From Botryllus schlosseri (lineage: Eukaryota > Chordata > Ascidiacea > Stolidobranchia > Styelidae): 31,776 nucleotides of DNA. Position numbers and translations under genes: made by a program. The notes below the pieces were generated by a model that was not told where the DNA came from, made no database searches, and was given only the letters and a program-made list of their open reading frames with translations. Location: contig KE605684.1 in assembly GCA_000444245.1 (NCBI GenBank), positions 1-31,776 of the forward strand, written 5' to 3'. Positions 12,401 to 18,400 of this stretch are shown here, one piece after another. Positions within the stretch are counted from its first letter, which is position 1. Every line of letters begins with the position of its first letter.

Positions 12401-15400
12401 CACCTTGGCCATCATGGGTTGCAGGCAATTAGGCTGATCATTAGTCCAATAGTGAATGTTGTGGCGGTGCGTGTTGCGCAATGGCGTACCAAGGGGAGAT
12501 TGGGGTTCCAAATCGAAACCTCCTCATTCTGAAATGCCGAATCTCGAATACTTATAAGCTCATTTGTGATTAAAGGAATTGGTGTCTAGCTGTTGCGTTT
12601 CGACCGAACAATACGATGACACTTTCCAAGGTGAAGCCTCGCATTTCTGAGCTGGTATCTGAAAAGGAACCGCACAAATCGCAGGAATATTTTCGGCTGA
12701 CACTCGTCAGGTTTAATCAACAGCGACTAGGTATAGAATTTAAAAGAATATCAACGATCGCAACACCTAATATGTGTCACCGGCATTGTGATACGATTTT
12801 GATATGGGATGTTATTTTCAATTCTCTACTAGTTGCTGACTATTATGCCTGAAGAGTGTGAGCCGAAAATATTCCGGTTCATTTCAATATGAATTGAATA
12901 TGTCATTCAATTGTATATTCAAGTTCTATGCCTCCATGTGGCTTTTATTGGCGACACGTTACAGTCATGCTGCTGGCTATCAGGACAGAGATGTATATTA
13001 GACTTGTTGGAGGATATAGGTCGATCGATGAATCGCTTTCTCTCGATAGGTATATTCCCATAACGGTGTATCTGCGACCAGCGGTATGAAGCCGATGTAT
13101 ATCGAAGCTAAACTGAAGACAAGCGAGCCAGGTGAAAATATCTCTTTTGCAGGTGTACCGAATCAATGAAAATCGTGTATTTTGCCGATTTGCACCCTAC
13201 GCATTGATGGAAATGTGCACTGTGGTATAAATGTATACATAAAATATCCATGTATTCACGGTGTATTTGCACAACACGCTATGGTTATGGTGAATATCTG
13301 GTAAATACACCTATTTTCCACCATGGATTCACAGTGTATTTGCACCCTATTGTATGGTTGAAATCGGTTAAATACACACAAGGGCCACCCATGTATATAC
13401 AATGCATTTACATCCCACCCCATGCTGTAGATGTGGTAAATACACCAATGTTCCACCCATGTATTCACGGTGTATTTACACCTTAAGCTTTGTTGTAAAA
13501 TGGGATAATTCTAGTTGGCTAAGAAAACTTATTAGAGTAAAATGTCGGTAATTCTAATTTGTGAAATATTTATATGCATAACCTGTAACCTCCCGTATTT
13601 AGTTCCCTCCGTCGTCCGGTCGGTCAGATTAATTTCGTCGACCGACACCACACTCTACCTCACTTGGAAAGCCCCGTCTCGCGCGGAAGGGCGAATCACA
13701 GCTTACGAAGTCCACGTCTCGAGCGAATCTCGACGCGTCTCCAGGATATCGAGGTCTTACAAAGTCGCCTCTCTCAGTATAATAGTCGAAGGCCTTCCTC
13801 CCGATGAAAAGTTTCTGGTTAAGGTAAGTGATGTGGAAACGTTGCGGATACATACCATTGAATAAGATATTATTATTGAAATAAACCGAAATATTTTCGG
13901 CTGTCGGGGGTAATCGTCAGCAACTAGTGGAGAATTGGGACTAACATTGTATATCAACAATCGTACAATGTAAAGTACGATGTAATGTTCTGGTATATTT
14001 CAACATGAAGATATTATTCAATTGGATGTTGAGGTTCTGTGCATCCAAGAACATCTTCAAATATTATAGACAATTTTACCAGCTTTCACCCCTGGACCTG
14101 GATCTGGATTCACTTATCCTGCATTTATAATTCAGTTTATTAAGAATTTCATCATTTTCAAAACACCACTATATAGAAATCGAAAAAATGAAAAGATAGG
14201 AAGGAGCCTTAGTTGTTCGCAGCATGCGAAGCATCGGGGCCTACGATAACTTAAGTTATCGTAGGCCCCGGAAGCATGTAATAAAAAGTGACATACCTTA
14301 GTGGAAATGACATATATGTGAAGTAGTTATCAACCCCAGCAAGGTCCTACTAATACCAAATAATCTTTAATGTTATGTAGAACTGTCGTCATATTCTTTG
14401 TGATCGAATATAAGTATTTGAATTTCTCACATCATCCATACTGTTGCGATATCATAATGGGTGATATTCGAATTTGCCTAGTCCAGATTTTATATCAAAC
14501 AAGGTCGTTTTACAGTTGTAGTCATTGGCATTTCCTGGATCCCTTACAAACTAGTCCGCGCCGGTTAAGAACCTATGTCTTAGGGCAAACTAACTGCAAA
14601 GATACTTTTCCGATGGTATATTATCCTCATCTCGCAGGTACGGGCTCAAAATGACGCCGGATTCGGGCCATTCAGTTCTCCCGTTTCAGTCGGTACCTTA
14701 CAGGCCGCACCATCAAGCTTTCTCCCCCCAAACGTGAGAAACTCCCAAATGTTCGACGTTGGAAATATCGTGATTTCGTCGCGTAAAAACCACGACGCTG
14801 GCTATCCGTTGGCCGGAATCATTATCGGAGTCCTGTGTGCTGTTATAGTGTCGATTGCGATCGTCGTCTTTGTGTTTCGGGCGAAAATGCGACACAAGAA
14901 GTTTGGATGCGAGAACGTGGAAGTGCATCCGTTTTTTGACAACCCAGGTGAATCGGAACACTCGTAATTTGATCCCGACCTATGTCGGATTTTTTACCAA
15001 TACCGATAACACTAACATTTACCGGTAGCCATGATGTATTCATCCGGTATTCAAAAGAAATGGCGTCTGGCTTGAGGCGCATTTCCAAACATGTTGTGAC
15101 GTCCTTACGAACATGTTGTGATGTCACGAAAATTGCTGATATTTTTACTTCTAATCGCTGAACCATACTCGACTTGGAAGCCTAATACTCTTGCTCAGTT
15201 GCTCACACATCGGCAACCTTTACTTGCATAGCCCGCGCTAATACTTTTTTACATATTTTCAGCCGAACTGCTAAACTGCAATGCAACGCAGCCTTGTTAC
15301 GTGGACCCTTCCTCTTACGAAAACCGGGATCAGGCCGTGACAGAATTTGCGAGAGAGATAGACAGGAGCAAGTTAAAGATGGATGATTTATACATATCAG

Positions 15401-18400
15401 GTGATAACGCGGAGATCGTGTTTATTCAAACTTTCCATTTCTCGTCGCATTACGGCGGCCTGCGAAGTTATCGTCGGCAAATGATATGGCTTTGTCCGAA
15501 TTAAGCCGAAAATCAATTGTTCTTTTCATGGTCATGCCCAAGGCCAGACAACGCATTAAAAATACGGTAATATTGCGTAATAAATTAGTTGGAGCTGGGC
15601 TATCCTGGAGCAATTGGCACAGATCGCATAACACGCTTAAGAGTTATACTTTAGGTTAGTTTGTACTGTAATTTCGATAACAAATACGGTTTAGTGTATT
15701 ACTGCGTAACGCACGCGACAGGGGTTGAAACGGTATTTTCTAAACCATCCTATTCTACAAGACGGACGCAATTCTACTGATGTAAAAGCGATTATGAAGC
15801 TGACACGGTTTTATATGATTTCATTGTCAATTGTTACTGCATGCATGGTCAGGTCATTGCTTCACTTTAATCCCTCATCTTGTGGTAAAATAAACGNAGT
15901 ATACTGTTAAATGTGTCATAAACGATAATAATTGCGATCCCGTGTCCAAATTTAGCGGAAAATTGTCAGAAATAAGGTGAGTTTTTTACGTGTAATGTTT
16001 GCTTTCATTCCGCTCCCGCGCATTTTGGCCAANTATAGCAGNTGTCGGGGTTATCCGGTGACCGAATTAAGTGGTGCGACTGTAATAATATTATCCTTCA
16101 ATTNCCAGGTTATTTCGGCGATACGCGCAAGGGATTTCTGCGGCCAACAAGCTTCATCTACGACGACTTAATTACAACTTCTACTCCGATAAAACCAGCA
16201 AACTTATCAGTCACCGTCAAGGTCCTCAAGCCAAACGCCGACCAAGACGAGCGATCGGCTTTTCTGGAAGAGGCGCTCGTGATCGGGCAGTTTCATCACC
16301 CGAACGTGGTTCGGTTAGAAGGCGTGGTATCTGCGACCGAGCCCGTTATGATCATAACGGAGTGGGCGGAGAAAGGTCCACTCGACGAATTTCTTCAGGT
16401 AATTGGAAGACAAGTTGGACTAGAAAAGAAACTAACAAATTTACAGATTTTACAAATTAGATTAGAGTTAGAATTGTAGCTACAGTTTTTTTTTTCGAAA
16501 TTAGAGATTAAAATTGTAGCTGCACAGTTTTTCCAAATTAGATTACAATTAGAATTATAGCTACAGTTTTTATTTTCNAGAATTTTAATTTAAATATGAT
16601 TTGAAGAGCTTCTTGGTGGTACAGAACTTCAATATACAATATATAATATACAATTTATTATTCAATTGTAAATGTGACTTATTGCAAAATTTAATTTCAT
16701 GCATTCAGGAACATCGACTTTGTGGGTCAGACATCGACGCAACGCAGCTCATTCACATGCTTCACGACGTCTCTGACGGAATGCGATATCTCTCACAAAT
16801 CGGGTTCGTCCACACGAATCTAGCCACTAAGAATATCTTAGTGACCGGTCAGCTGGTTTGCAAAATCTCGGGATTCAGCTCGAATAAATCTCTGGAGCCC
16901 GCGGAAGGCGAAAAGCAGGATGTTACTGTTCATGTGAGCAAGTTTTAATCACTTTCGAATTAATTATCGTAGTAAATGATAACATTAGAATATCACACTA
17001 CAGCACAGCACACATATTTGATTAATTTATGACTTTCGTGAAATTNAGGCATCACGTATCTCCTTTTAGACCGACAATATTTCGATTCGATACACTGCCC
17101 CAGAAGCAATCGTTCAACAGAGCTTTTCCGCTGCGAGCGACGTTTGGAGCTTCGGGGTCGTGGCCTGGGAAGTGTTAACCATTGGGGAACGTCCTTATTG
17201 GAAGATGTGCAACCGAGACGTGAGTATCTCGTCGTACGGAGAACTAGAAAATGTTCAGCTTTTGAAAATAACATTAGAATCAGAATTATAGCTGCACATT
17301 GTCTTCCAAAATAGATTAGAATTAGAATTATTCAGCTCGCCAAAACTTGGCAATTGAACCCAATTCGCAGTTTGAAAGAAATACAACAAAAATCAACTTA
17401 GGTTCATATCAAATCAGAGTTCATTATCATGAGCACGAGACTGGCAAATATCTGTATACTGCAAGCTTGGCTCGTTTCGCACGATACACTTCTCATGTAG
17501 CATTTTCCGAAAAACCATAAGCTAGATTTGAATTAGAATGAGCGCATAGCAACATTTCACAAATTAGAATAAAATTAGATTACCGGTACTTCGCACTTAT
17601 TAGTCTAATTATGGAACTAGAATCATCAAGTTGTCCATTGTCCAAGTATGTCATGGACAATGGACGTGAAAACACGATCGATTATAACTATTCTCTCTCA
17701 CGCAGATCTTACATTACATCGATTGCGGCTACCGTTTGCCGCCCCCGCCGTTTTGTCCGCGTACCCTGCACAATATCATGTTAAACTGCTGGAATATCGA
17801 ACCGATTCGGAGACCGACGTTCAACCAAATTTCTACACAACTCGACAATTTGGTTTTGTCTCCCGAGAATATGCAGGACACCATTAACAATATGTGAGTA
17901 CTGAGCAAGACTTATAGCGAAGTGCCAGTAATCTAATTCTAATCTAATTTTTGAAATGTTTTTTAATTCTCATATAATTTACGGTTTTCCTGTAAATCCT
18001 ACAGGTGAAATGTATAGCGCGAAAGAGCAAAGCTTGCTGTATACAGACATTTGCCATTCTCGCGCTTATGCGAACGAAATGATTTGATATGAACTGAATT
18101 TGATTTTTCTTGTACTTCTTTCTAACCAAAAACACAGTAAATGTTCAAGTTTATAACTTTTTTTCGTGTGAACACTGTTTCGATCTGGGCGTATATCGAA
18201 GATTCGCCGATAATTTTAGTGTCCAAACCTGTGAGTACTGGATAGCATTATGGTAGATACCTTTTTATGCTTTTGACAACCCCTGTTGTGCACGAGGTAG
18301 CCACCAATCCTGATATAAGTCATGTTATCAGTCGTTGCTTTTTTCAGCCCGAAATCCGAGCAGCCCGAGTGTGTTCCTGAGTTGCTCGATATTTCTTCTC

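Larger units (their letters stand above)
12292..13602. other. Eph intron(s) holding MITE B and a tandem array
   Basis: A hAT-like CTGTGGTTCTTAACCGG end lies near 12309. MITE B occupies about 12680-12950 and the 70-base tandem array about 13180-13485. A tentative micro-exon lies at 13153. Positions 12440-12680 show nothing firm. Confidence 0.5.
13824..14637. other. Eph intron with MITE B and a perfect palindrome
   Basis: MITE B occupies about 13870-14075. A 36-base perfect palindrome lies at 14235-14270. Short similarity to family C lies near 14285-14340 (TTAGTGGAAATGAC). Positions 14350-14637 show nothing else. Confidence 0.5.

Noticed and set aside
12410-12475. Alternative exon for the end of FN3-1 after GGGTTGCAG
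   Set aside because: It has a phase-compatible donor, but the peptide ([15 protein letters not shown]) is only hydrophobic and lacks the A-x-N-x-V-S pattern. It sits by a hAT-like fragment.
13180-13485. Possible CRISPR-like array
   Set aside because: The repeats are imperfect and contiguous with no unique spacers, and the DNA is animal.
13250-13486. Open frames on both strands with repeated I-H-G-V-F / Y-I-H-G
   Set aside because: They are translations of the 70-base tandem array.
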